This document shows positions 56,234 to 64,000 of a stretch of DNA of 64,000 nt, piece after piece. The DNA is from Notolepis coatsorum. Lineage: Eukaryota; Chordata; Actinopteri; Aulopiformes; Paralepididae. The position numbers and the translations under genes are program-made. The notes under the pieces are model-generated. The model saw nothing but the letters and a program-made list of their open reading frames with translations. It was not told the DNA's origin and made no database searches. The stretch lies in the NCBI GenBank assembly GCA_963971535.1, contig OZ020586.1, positions 75,479,706 to 75,543,705 of the forward strand, read 5' to 3'. Each line of letters starts with the position of its first letter. Within the stretch, counting starts at the first letter, position 1.

Positions 56234-59200
56234 TCATAGGGTTGTAGGGTCATGGTCATCATCGATTGTGTCTGGGAGTCGAGGCAGTTCTATGAGCCTT
56301 GCCACGGGACGGGTGTAAGTGCGACCCTGGACGAGCACTTCAGCTGCTCTGACCTTGCCGTCGGCACCGGTGATCACTTTGCTTACGCGGCCGGCCGGCC
56401 ACATAGCTCTGGGCAGTGATTGATCAATAATCATGACGACTGTTCCTTCTGTCAAATTGTCTCTCTCCTTTACCCACTTCTGGCGGGTCTGTAGAGACGG
56501 TAGGTAGTGCAGTAGGAAACTGTTCCAAAACTTGTCTGCTAATACTTGGCTGTACCTCCACATTCGTCGGCCGTTCGCTTCTTCAGGCCGGTACATTGTC
56601 TGTGGTAATGCAGGATCTAGCCGCCCCATCAGGAGTGTGTTGGGGTCTGCGGAGATGACATCCTCATCGTATTTCTTTATAATCAGCTCTGTGACCTTGT
56701 GTCGGCTGTTCAATACGATCGGGTATTTAATGTCATCCGGTAGATTGGGGGCTCTGCGTAGGCGACCACCCACTCTGATGAGGGTGTGAGCGTCGCTCTC
56801 GGGGGCCAGGTGAATTAATCTGCTGTCGGATGGGACGGGCTTTCCTCCCTGTAGACAGGCCAATTCATCGGGGAACGAGTCTCTCTGGGCTCGCTGCAGT
56901 AGAAGCAATTCTGCTTCCTCGTAGTTAGCTGCTGACATATCAGCGGGGGACTTGCACTCCGGGTGGTACCGCAGGAATGTTCTTTGTTGTGCACTCTCTA
57001 TGGACGTGCAATCGTTTATGTTAGGGTCGGTGGAGGCTACGGTGCTCAATCCACAGAACACAGACTTCTTAATTTCCACCTCCTCTGGACTTGCTTCCCT
57101 CGGGATAGGCATGGGCCACTGTCCTTCCGGGAGTCTTAGGAATGCGGGGCCGTCACTGTAGACATTGCGACGGGTGAGGTCATCCAGGGGCATCCCCCGG
57201 GTGATGACGTCAGCTGGGTTCTGTTTTGTATCAACGTAGCGCCACTCTGTTTCTCCGGTTAACTCTTCGGTTAAGTCTTGAATCTCGGTGACTCTGACTC
57301 CCACGAAGACTTTGTACTTGCATGAGTCCGATTTGATCCAGGCGAGTACCGTCGTGGAATCTGACCACAGGATTGTTCTAGACACCGGTATGGTGAGCTC
57401 ACGTTGGATGAGCGTGGCTAGGTGCGCTCCGGCTAGGGCTGCGCAGAGCTCTAGACGTGGGATAGATTGTTGCTTGCGTGGGGCTATTCTCGAGCGGGCG
57501 AGGACAAATGCTGTGTAGATCTCTCCCCCCTGGTCTTGGGCCCGCAAGTAGGCTACTGATCCGTATGCGACCTCTGAGGCGTCACTGAAGACGTGTAAGT
57601 CCATTTTACATGTCTCTGGCCTCACCGTGGGTGGGAAGTAGCTTCGGCGCATATTAACGCCTGGGAGTGAGTGGAGCTCCATCTCCCACTCTCTCCAGGT
57701 GGATGCAAGGTGTGCGGGAATGGGGTCGTCCCAGCCCTGGTCCTTGTCCCACAATGCTCGTACAATCATTTTTGCCCTGGTGGTGTACGGTAGAATACAT
57801 CCTAGCGGGTCATATTGTCGGGCGAGTGTTGTGTACACACTCCGTCTGGTGGTCGGCGCCGCCGCCGGCCTTCCCTGCTCCGTAGTCAGGGGCTTGTGTC
57901 TGTAGTGAAGCGAATCTGTTTTGAATCGCCACACCAATCCCAGGGTCATCTCCTGGGCTTCTCCCGGGATTGTAGCCATCCAGGTCTCGCTGCTGGCTGC
58001 CTTGTCCTCGGAGGAGAGGCTGCGCAGTACTTGCGGATCGCTGCTGGCCCACTGCCTGAGATCAAAGCCGCCTTTGATCAATGAGGCGCGGAGTTTAATC
58101 AGGAGAGCCTCGGCTTCTTCCTGGGTTGAAAGGCTTTGTAGACAGTTGTCTACGTAGAAGCTGTTCTTTACGCTGTGTCGGACCTCTTCGTCCGCTGCTG
58201 GGTCCTCTGCTACATGTTTCTGTAGTGCAAATGTCGCACAGCAGGGGCTGCACGTCGTTCCGAAGGGGAGGACTTCCCATTGGTAGATGGCTGGGTGCTC
58301 ATCTCCTGGCTTCTCTCTCCATAGGAACCGTAACAGGGGCTTGTCCGCCTCTACTAATCTCACCTGCAGGAACATTCCTTTAATGTCCCCGCTGATGGCC
58401 ACCTTTTCCTGGCGGAAGCGGAGTAGAACGCCGAGTAGGGAGGGGCCGAGTGTGGGACCGGGCAGTAACTCTTTATTCAGATTTTGGGATCCGATCTGGT
58501 AGCTGCAGTTAAATACTATGCGGTCTTTACCGTTGTGATGGACCTTGTGGTGGGGCACGTACCACGATTCAGTGGTCTGATCAGCCTCTTTAATGTCCAT
58601 CTTTGTGACGTGTCCCGCTGTGATGAGCTTCTCAATCTCAGCGCGGTATACACTCTCTTGGGCGGGTTTCTTGGCTAAGCGCCGCTCCGTGTTCAGCAGG
58701 TACCGTTCTGTGGCGTCTGTCTTGGCGTGGAAAGTAGGCATTCCTTCTCGCCGCAGGAGTGGCGTGGCGTATCTCAACACGCCGTTGACCGGGACTCTCT
58801 TGGTCCCTGTCTCGAGGAGGTGAATTGCGTAAATGTCATCTTTAGAGCGAATGTCTTTCTTTCCGTTCTTAAAGGGCATTTGTTCCAAGGTCCATAGCCG
58901 CTCTACGTGTTGCAGGAGTGCGGTTTCTCCCTCTGTGACTCGGGAGTGGAGACATCTAGTGGCTGTACTTCGGTTGAGAGATTTGGCGAGCGGGCCTTGG
59001 AGAGTCCATCCCAAACGGGTCTCGACTGCTGCAGGACAGCCTCGGGGTCCGGTATGAACCCGGTCTATCGGGACAATGAGGTCTGCATGGTCGGAGCCTA
59101 TCAACAGGGTCGGCATAGCATTGTCTATGAGCGGGATCGGTAACTTGCGCAGATGTGCATATTTCTCCATCAGCTTGGCGACGGGGTATGTGTACCGCGA

Positions 59201-61654
59201 CAGTCCTATTTCTTGGCTGGTGAAAGCGTCTGCAATCTGGTACCGTCGCTCAGGCTGGCCGCTTGCTGCGATAGAGAATGAGACATTCTCGCCCTTTATC
59301 GTCTTCAAATCTCGTCTTATTGTCCGAATTGTCATTTGGGTTTCGCTTCCCCGCAGCCCTAGCTGGGCCGCAGCGGAGGCGAGCAGCAGGGTCTTCTCTG
59401 ACCCGTCATCGAGGACGGCGTAAGTGTCCAGGACTTTATTCTGGTAGCTTAGTGTCACACGCACTACTTTTAGGAGTACTCGGGCTCCACTGCTGCTGGC
59501 GGGATCGATGTACATGACGCTCGCTTTGCGGCTGGATGGTGCAGGTGAAGGGCGCCGTCTGTTACTGTCGTGAAGTATGTCCAGATGGGCTCCATCGCAC
59601 TTGGTGCACCTTTTCTTTAAGCAGCATTCGGCTGCCATGTGTGAGCGCGCACAGCGAAAACAGCGCTTGTTGGACTTTATCCATTGACCTGCTTCCTCCG
59701 CGTTCAGCTTGGGGAAGGAGTCACATTGCGCTAGCCAGTGTTCTTTCTCACAGTAGGGGCACACTATCTTCCACTTCTCCGTTCTGGAGGGGGTACTGTG
59801 GCTCCTGCTGCTCGGTACTGACTCCGATTGGTGCATCACAGTCACCGATCTTCTTCCATCATTTAGTCGTCTGGTTCCTTCTCTGGAGCCAGGGGTGCTC
59901 CGTCCGAATGTATCTAGCCGTAGGCTGCTGACTTCTCTCGCCAGGAAGTCTGCTAGATCGAGGAGGTTCGGTTCGGGGCCATTCGGGTCTCTGTGGTCCC
60001 TCTGCCGCCTAAAGCGCTCCTGACGAGCGGGCGGCAGCTTCTCCAGGATCCTTTCCACATTTGAGTTGGCGTAAAGTTCATACTTCCCCTTCTCTCTTTG
60101 CGCTCCCAACATCCCTACCAGGGACTGCACTCTGATGGACAGGTCGTCCAGTGCTCGATTGTCTATTGCTGGGGGTAAGCGGTCGATGTGTCGGATCTCC
60201 TGGATCACGTAATCCCATATGCGCCCATACCTCTGGTCCAATGCTACCAGCGCTGCTGTGTATGGGGTGGTGGAAGTCGCGTAGGCGAGCGCTATATTAT
60301 GTGCGCGGGGCACCTTTAAGTGCTGCAGTAGGATGGCGTATTTGTGGCGTTCATCCAATACATCCACCAACATGGTCTCCAGACACATGCGGAGTTCTGT
60401 ATACTGGGCCCGGTTCTCTTGGGTGAAGTCGGGTACCATAGGCGTGCCAATGTATGACGCTGACTGTGGATACATCGGCGAGCGTTGGGGGAGAGGCCTC
60501 CTAGGCGAGTCTCCTCCCGCTCCTTGGTATGGGCTGGTACCGGCAGTGTACCATGGCCCGCTTGTCCAGGTGCTGTTCCTCGGTGCGGGTCGTGCGTCGT
60601 GCTCACCCGTGTATAGAGTCGGGGGTCTGTAGCGCAGCTCCGCGGGAGTATAGCCTGGGCTGTACCGGACCTCCTGGTCCGGTAGAGTACTGTGCTGTCT
60701 TCGGGCGCGGTTCTCCTCCTCTTCCTCTTCGTCTTCAGTTAGGTCATCCAGTGCTTGTAGTCTCTGGTTTAGCCTCTCCACAGGATATGCTGCTCCTTCC
60801 CGGTTGCTAGGTCTCGCTTGGACCGGTGGGGGGAGGTGGTCTGTGGGGGGTATAGACCTCGTCTGTTGGTCAAGTTCAGGGTTGTTTACTCGGCTAGGGG
60901 ATGCCGCCCTGGAGGTGTGTCTAGACGAGTTCCTGGAGCCTCTGGCGGAGGGAGAGGGTGTTGTCCGTCTGATCAGCTGTTCTATTAGTTGCGCTTGCTG
61001 TCTGTCGCGCTCTGCGTCCCGTAGAGCACCAGCAGCTGCTCGCTGGCTGTCTGCTCGGTCTCGGGCCACATTCTCTTCCATCTGAATGCGTCTTATTTCC
61101 AGGCGTATGTGCTCTTCTTCGCTCCGTTGCTGTAGCTGCAATCGATCGCGTTCACCCTGGAGTCTATCGCGTTCAGTAGAGGCTTTCAGGCTGACGAGGA
61201 ATGCCTGCTGTAGGGTCCTCTCTGCCTCGCTGGGAGAAGGCGGTTGTATAGGGGAGCCTTCCCTCGGGGTACTCCTTGCGGAGCCTTGGAGCTCTATCTC
61301 CACGGTGCTCTCCCCGTCTTCTTCCGTGCCGAGTTCTCTCTCGGTAGCGTTGTATTCCTCCCGGGACTCATCGGGGACTACTTCTTCAGTACTGGCGGGG
61401 TGTGAAGTCATGTCTGGTTCCCACTGGTCCCCACCGTGAACTTGGTCAGTTACATTAGAGCCCGTAGGGGCCTCTATGGTCGGGGTAGTCTGGGCGTTGG
61501 GGTTAGACATACTTTTACTTTCTAGTTTTACCGCGTTTACTGTTAGTAGAAGACTAGGTTGTTGACTGACAGCGTAAGCCTCTAAGTACTGAGGGAGCCG
61601 TCGTTCGCGCTGCGGGCGTTGGTTAGGAGGATCGTTTCGTGGAGTGTTCATCAT
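56234..61654 (-). CDS. BEL C gag-pro-RT-RNaseH polyprotein, integrase core missing
   Basis: ATGATGAACACTCC at 61654 matches the start in A and B; 1,806 codons without a stop. Gag has an Arg/Glu coiled-coil stretch near residues 165-235, with ERDRLQGERDRLQ. Zinc knuckles lie near residue 630 (CPYCEKEHWLAQC, CFRCARSHMAAEC, CTKCDGAHLDILH), the protease DDGSEK near 747 and RT FYVDNCLQS near 1165. RNase H (FSDAS, WSDSTTVLAWIK, NPADVITRG) lies near 1350-1480. After KKYDEDV (near 1665) the sequence passes through ISAD straight to PNTLLMGRL. The integrase zinc motif and the entire DDE core present in copy B are gone, in frame. Gag, protease, RT and RNase H motifs all look intact. Confidence 0.93.
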   Translation of the reverse strand: MMNTPRNDPPNQRPQRERRLPQYLEAYAVSQQPSLLLTVNAVKLESKSMSNPNAQTTPTIEAPTGSNVTDQVHGGDQWEPDMTSHPASTEEVVPDESREEYNATERELGTEEDGESTVEIELQGSARSTPREGSPIQPPSPSEAERTLQQAFLVSLKASTERDRLQGERDRLQLQQRSEEEHIRLEIRRIQMEENVARDRADSQRAAAGALRDAERDRQQAQLIEQLIRRTTPSPSARGSRNSSRHTSRAASPSRVNNPELDQQTRSIPPTDHLPPPVQARPSNREGAAYPVERLNQRLQALDDLTEDEEEEEENRARRQHSTLPDQEVRYSPGYTPAELRYRPPTLYTGEHDARPAPRNSTWTSGPWYTAGTSPYQGAGGDSPRRPLPQRSPMYPQSASYIGTPMVPDFTQENRAQYTELRMCLETMLVDVLDERHKYAILLQHLKVPRAHNIALAYATSTTPYTAALVALDQRYGRIWDYVIQEIRHIDRLPPAIDNRALDDLSIRVQSLVGMLGAQREKGKYELYANSNVERILEKLPPARQERFRRQRDHRDPNGPEPNLLDLADFLAREVSSLRLDTFGRSTPGSREGTRRLNDGRRSVTVMHQSESVPSSRSHSTPSRTEKWKIVCPYCEKEHWLAQCDSFPKLNAEEAGQWIKSNKRCFRCARSHMAAECCLKKRCTKCDGAHLDILHDSNRRRPSPAPSSRKASVMYIDPASSSGARVLLKVVRVTLSYQNKVLDTYAVLDDGSEKTLLLASAAAQLGLRGSETQMTIRTIRRDLKTIKGENVSFSIAASGQPERRYQIADAFTSQEIGLSRYTYPVAKLMEKYAHLRKLPIPLIDNAMPTLLIGSDHADLIVPIDRVHTGPRGCPAAVETRLGWTLQGPLAKSLNRSTATRCLHSRVTEGETALLQHVERLWTLEQMPFKNGKKDIRSKDDIYAIHLLETGTKRVPVNGVLRYATPLLRREGMPTFHAKTDATERYLLNTERRLAKKPAQESVYRAEIEKLITAGHVTKMDIKEADQTTESWYVPHHKVHHNGKDRIVFNCSYQIGSQNLNKELLPGPTLGPSLLGVLLRFRQEKVAISGDIKGMFLQVRLVEADKPLLRFLWREKPGDEHPAIYQWEVLPFGTTCSPCCATFALQKHVAEDPAADEEVRHSVKNSFYVDNCLQSLSTQEEAEALLIKLRASLIKGGFDLRQWASSDPQVLRSLSSEDKAASSETWMATIPGEAQEMTLGLVWRFKTDSLHYRHKPLTTEQGRPAAAPTTRRSVYTTLARQYDPLGCILPYTTRAKMIVRALWDKDQGWDDPIPAHLASTWREWEMELHSLPGVNMRRSYFPPTVRPETCKMDLHVFSDASEVAYGSVAYLRAQDQGGEIYTAFVLARSRIAPRKQQSIPRLELCAALAGAHLATLIQRELTIPVSRTILWSDSTTVLAWIKSDSCKYKVFVGVRVTEIQDLTEELTGETEWRYVDTKQNPADVITRGMPLDDLTRRNVYSDGPAFLRLPEGQWPMPIPREASPEEVEIKKSVFCGLSTVASTDPNINDCTSIESAQQRTFLRYHPECKSPADMSAANYEEAELLLLQRAQRDSFPDELACLQGGKPVPSDSRLIHLAPESDAHTLIRVGGRLRRAPNLPDDIKYPIVLNSRHKVTELIIKKYDEDVISADPNTLLMGRLDPALPQTMYRPEEANGRRMWRYSQVLADKFWNSFLLHYLPSLQTRQKWVKERDNLTEGTVVMIIDQSLPRAMWPAGRVSKVITGADGKVRAAEVLVQGRTYTRPVARLIELPRLPDTIDDDHDPTTL

Positions 61655-61703
61655 AGGCCATTTCAATATTAATAACACTATATTAATATTACACTAATTA
61701 CCC

Positions 61704-61720
61704 TCCGGCTCGAAGGACCA
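61704..61720 (-). promoter_or_regulatory. Primer-binding site of BEL C (tRNA-Tyr)
   Basis: On the plus strand this reads TCCGGCTCGAAGGACCA, that is the tRNA-Tyr 3' end itself. Confidence 0.9.
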
Positions 61721-61722
61721 AT

Positions 61723-63156
61723 TGTAACTGAGGGGTACAATTCCCTGACTGTATTACTAGATATGATACTTACTACCACTACCTTTGTACTTAATATTCG
61801 GCCACCCAGTACACGGCATAAATATATTATCATGAACACTCTCACGTAGATGAAACGGATCCAACACAAATGTACGAATTAGAAACAGGTCTTTATTTCC
61901 TACACAGCGATGGTGTGTAGAATAAGCACTTAATCACTTAATTACATTTATGAATTGAAATAGTATGCACTTTTATGGCAAGGAGTATTCGTCGGTATAT
62001 CAATAGATAATGTCCAATCTCTGAAGGCGCAGGTGGTAAATATACGACCTGGAATAGTTAAGGAATAACAGCAATGATACTTTAATGATTATAGGCTGGA
62101 TACACTAGAGGGGGTTAATCCGGTCGCTTGTAAGCCGACAGGAGTAGGAGGGGGGGGGGGGTAGAATCCAGCTGCCTCGTCCGGCCTAGGGTATCCCAGG
62201 TGAACCCACTGTAGTGCCGTTCAATGCGCCGGCGATCCTTGGACCACAGATGAAAGCAGGTGGACTCTTTGTGGGCCGGCTCTCTCCGGTCCACGGGGGA
62301 GAGATGTGGAGAGACCTCGTCTTGCAGAGCGTCTCCTCACCTTGCGTCCTCTCCAGGGGGGGGGGTTCCAACACACGGTAGTGTCGGGGGTCTTTATCCA
62401 TAGAATAATCAAAGTATCCAAAGCATAATCCGTGCCTGGGAAGGCGGGCTGTCGTCGGTAGAATAATCCGGTATACAGGTCCACTCGCTCGTCGGCTCTG
62501 GGGCTCCTCGGGTGCAGCTTCACATAGGGTCAACCACCCTGGGTAAGCAGCCAGTTCTCTGCCCGAAACGATGGGGTACTGACTACGGTAGTATTCTCAC
62601 CGCACGAAGCACTATATATTAACAGACTATTATTAGCTTAATAGACTACGTCCAACTCGACGATATAGTGCCAAATATGACTATTCAAATATTAATATAC
62701 ACGATGTCTCAATACCGATGGTAGGCCGAACTTGGCCTTACTCCCACACGTGGCATCGCGGGGAGGCTTTACGTCTGTGACTCTATTGGAGGGTAAGAAA
62801 CTGGACTGAAAAGAAAGTCCTACTTTAGTAGCGCAGTATATATACGCACTATGAACAAATAGTCCCATTAGTGGTGCGGTAGCCAAATTCCTACGCGGAA
62901 CTAGGACTTGTTCGTACATGTCGAGCGGTACGTTTGAACTGGGTCTGAGGGGTATGGCAGCCTGGCACCAAGGTCTCGACCAATAGTAGAATGGAGACTA
63001 TTATGGGATGTTCAGTAGGCTAGAATGGATATTCAATGCATATTGTACAAGGAATATACAAGGGATATCAGGGAATATTAGAGAATATACAAATACAATT
63101 AAATATATATATATAAATAAATATATATATTCGGTTTAATCTGGCCCTTCACAACA
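61723..63156 (-). repeat. 5' LTR of BEL C
   Basis: 1,434 bp, the same length as the BEL A 5' LTR. Confidence 0.95.
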
Positions 63157-63300
63157 ATCTGCATGGAATAGCCTGCAGAAATAACCTAAACCCCATGATC
63201 TAATCACTCTTAATGAATTTAAAGGCATGGTGACAGCTATAGAAACGCACTCTATTGATGTTTGAAATTGTTTTAATTGAAAAAGGATTACATGGCGTGC
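63157..63300 (+). pseudogene. LINE RT C-terminal fragment, right half
   Basis: Begins with the second ATCTG copy, then AWNSLQK, a stop, and LITLNEFKGMVT, the last conserved block of such LINE proteins. Its left half is at 54440-54689. Confidence 0.75.
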
Positions 63301-63340
63301 ACTTTTACTGTAAAGCCCTTTTGAGCGGATTTGTTTGCTG

Positions 63341-64000
63341 TCAAGTCAAGTCAAGTCAAGAGTTTTAATTGTCACGGCATACAAGTATACAATGAAATGC
63401 GGGTGGTCTTGCCCGCAACGATGTGCAATACAGTGTTACAACATATAATAGAATCCAATAAAAAACAACATTGTGCAATAAACAGGTAACATGTAACATG
63501 GTGTGACATCTCGGTATCTGTACATAGTTATTTACAGAGCATATAGGACATGCTAGGTAGCTTTGGTAGTGCAATACACTGTTCCTGTTATTCTAATTTA
63601 AAGTGGCCTTTCCTTTTGGCCATAAGTGTGCGGCATGAGTGTGTGCCCGCTCATGTTAAAGTGTTAAGTGGCTGCTAGTGTGTGAGCGTGCACAGCGTGC
63701 GTGTCGTGTGTGTGTTCATGTGTGCTTGTGTGTGGATAGTTCAGTGTTCTATGGCACTCAATGTTCATTGTTCAGGGCTCTGATGGCCTGGGGGAAGAAG
63801 CTGAGCCTAAGCCGCTCTGTCCTAGTAGCTGGGGTTCGCAGGCGTCTGCCTGACCTCAGCAGCTGGAACAGGCTGTTATTGGGGTGGTGAGGGTCTTTCA
63901 TTATCCTGCAGGCTCTGGATTTGCACCTCTTGTTGTATAGAACCTGCAGGGGAGGTAGTGCAATACCCGTGGTACGCTCGGCTGAGCGCACCACTCTCTG
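63341..64000 (-). mobile_element. LINE 3' part, runs off the right edge
   Basis: The (TCAAG)4 tail at 63341-63360 marks the 3' terminus. The UTR follows (TACAATGAAATGCGGGTGGT), then GTGTG-rich sequence, then the RT C-terminus. Same family as 1-1440, different subfamily. Confidence 0.88.
63758..64000 (-). CDS. LINE RT, C-terminal end (partial)
   Basis: Open from the window edge to a TGA at 63758. It encodes VRSAERTTG, LYNKRC, PHHPNNSLFQLLRSGRR and FFPQAIRALNNEH, parallel to the C-terminus of the left-edge LINE ([38 protein letters not shown]). The catalytic part lies outside the window. Confidence 0.85.
   Translation of the reverse strand, partial: QRVVRSAERTTGIALPPLQVLYNKRCKSRACRIMKDPHHPNNSLFQLLRSGRRLRTPATRTERLRLSFFPQAIRALNNEH

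Larger units (their letters stand above)
54690..63156 (-). mobile_element. BEL/Pao LTR retrotransposon copy C (open frame, integrase core deleted)
   Basis: 8,467 bp on the minus strand. LTRs 61723-63156 (5') and 54690-56124 (3') differ at only a few bases that I saw (for example GCCAAGGG versus GCCTAGGG, and C-run lengths), so insertion is recent. It has the tRNA-Tyr PBS, a single open gag-pol frame and an exact 5-bp duplication. It is very close to copy A except at the integrase: here the deletion is smaller, about 0.7 kb, and leaves the frame open. It should be able to make particles and cDNA but not its own integrase. Confidence 0.95.

Overview
The window looks like repeat-dense teleost fish chromosomal DNA. 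The evidence is a DANA-like V-SINE, TAGGGCTG-type hAT elements, BEL/Pao LTR retrotransposons, fish-type jockey/CR1/L2-like LINEs, and one recognisable vertebrate coding exon. There is no bacterial or phage gene organisation. Almost every long reading frame belongs to a transposon.

Layout. 1-1440: 3' end of a minus-strand LINE. 1492-10043: BEL/Pao copy A (+) with a 5-bp target duplication, a pol frameshift, a deleted integrase and a V-SINE in its 3' LTR. 10398-20265: BEL copy B (+), an older subfamily that keeps the integrase but has two frameshifts and a hAT insertion in its 5' LTR. 21141-26065: a mosaic LINE cut by two solo LTRs. 26071-30322: a tRNA-like SINE head, telomere-like repeats and a third solo LTR. 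31008-31172: first coding exon of an FHOD3-like formin, with a GC-rich leader upstream. Everything to its right is probably intron 1 or beyond, starting with a perfect 1,036-bp (CTAT)n array. 33-38.7 kb: microsatellites, a 38-bp minisatellite, hAT and TTAA-flanked MITEs, and a SINE. 38821-43789: a 4,969-bp element with inverted terminal repeats and an internal complementary region, the architecture of DIRS-like tyrosine-recombinase retrotransposons. It has no visible RT or recombinase ORF and carries two 5S rRNA-like segments. 44949-49254: a 22-bp satellite. 49.9-54.4 kb: LINE 3' ends, a long (GA)n tract and MITEs. 54690-63156: BEL copy C (-), a young element with one open gag-pol frame from which the integrase core is deleted. 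63341-64000: another minus-strand LINE of the same type as the one at the left edge.

How the parts relate. The three BEL copies share a primer-binding site that is a perfect 17-nt match to the 3' end of tRNA-Tyr. Copies A and C are near-identical, lie in opposite orientation either side of the FHOD3-like exon, and have each lost the integrase by different deletions with nearby 3' ends. Copy B is the only one with a visible integrase. BEL A sits inside a dispersed repeat (R1) that also occurs inside the DIRS-like element. The 22-bp satellite resembles part of the 3' UTR of the LINE found at both window edges. The most novel items are the DIRS-shaped non-coding element with 5S segments, the integrase-less BEL lineage, and the possible LINE-to-satellite link.
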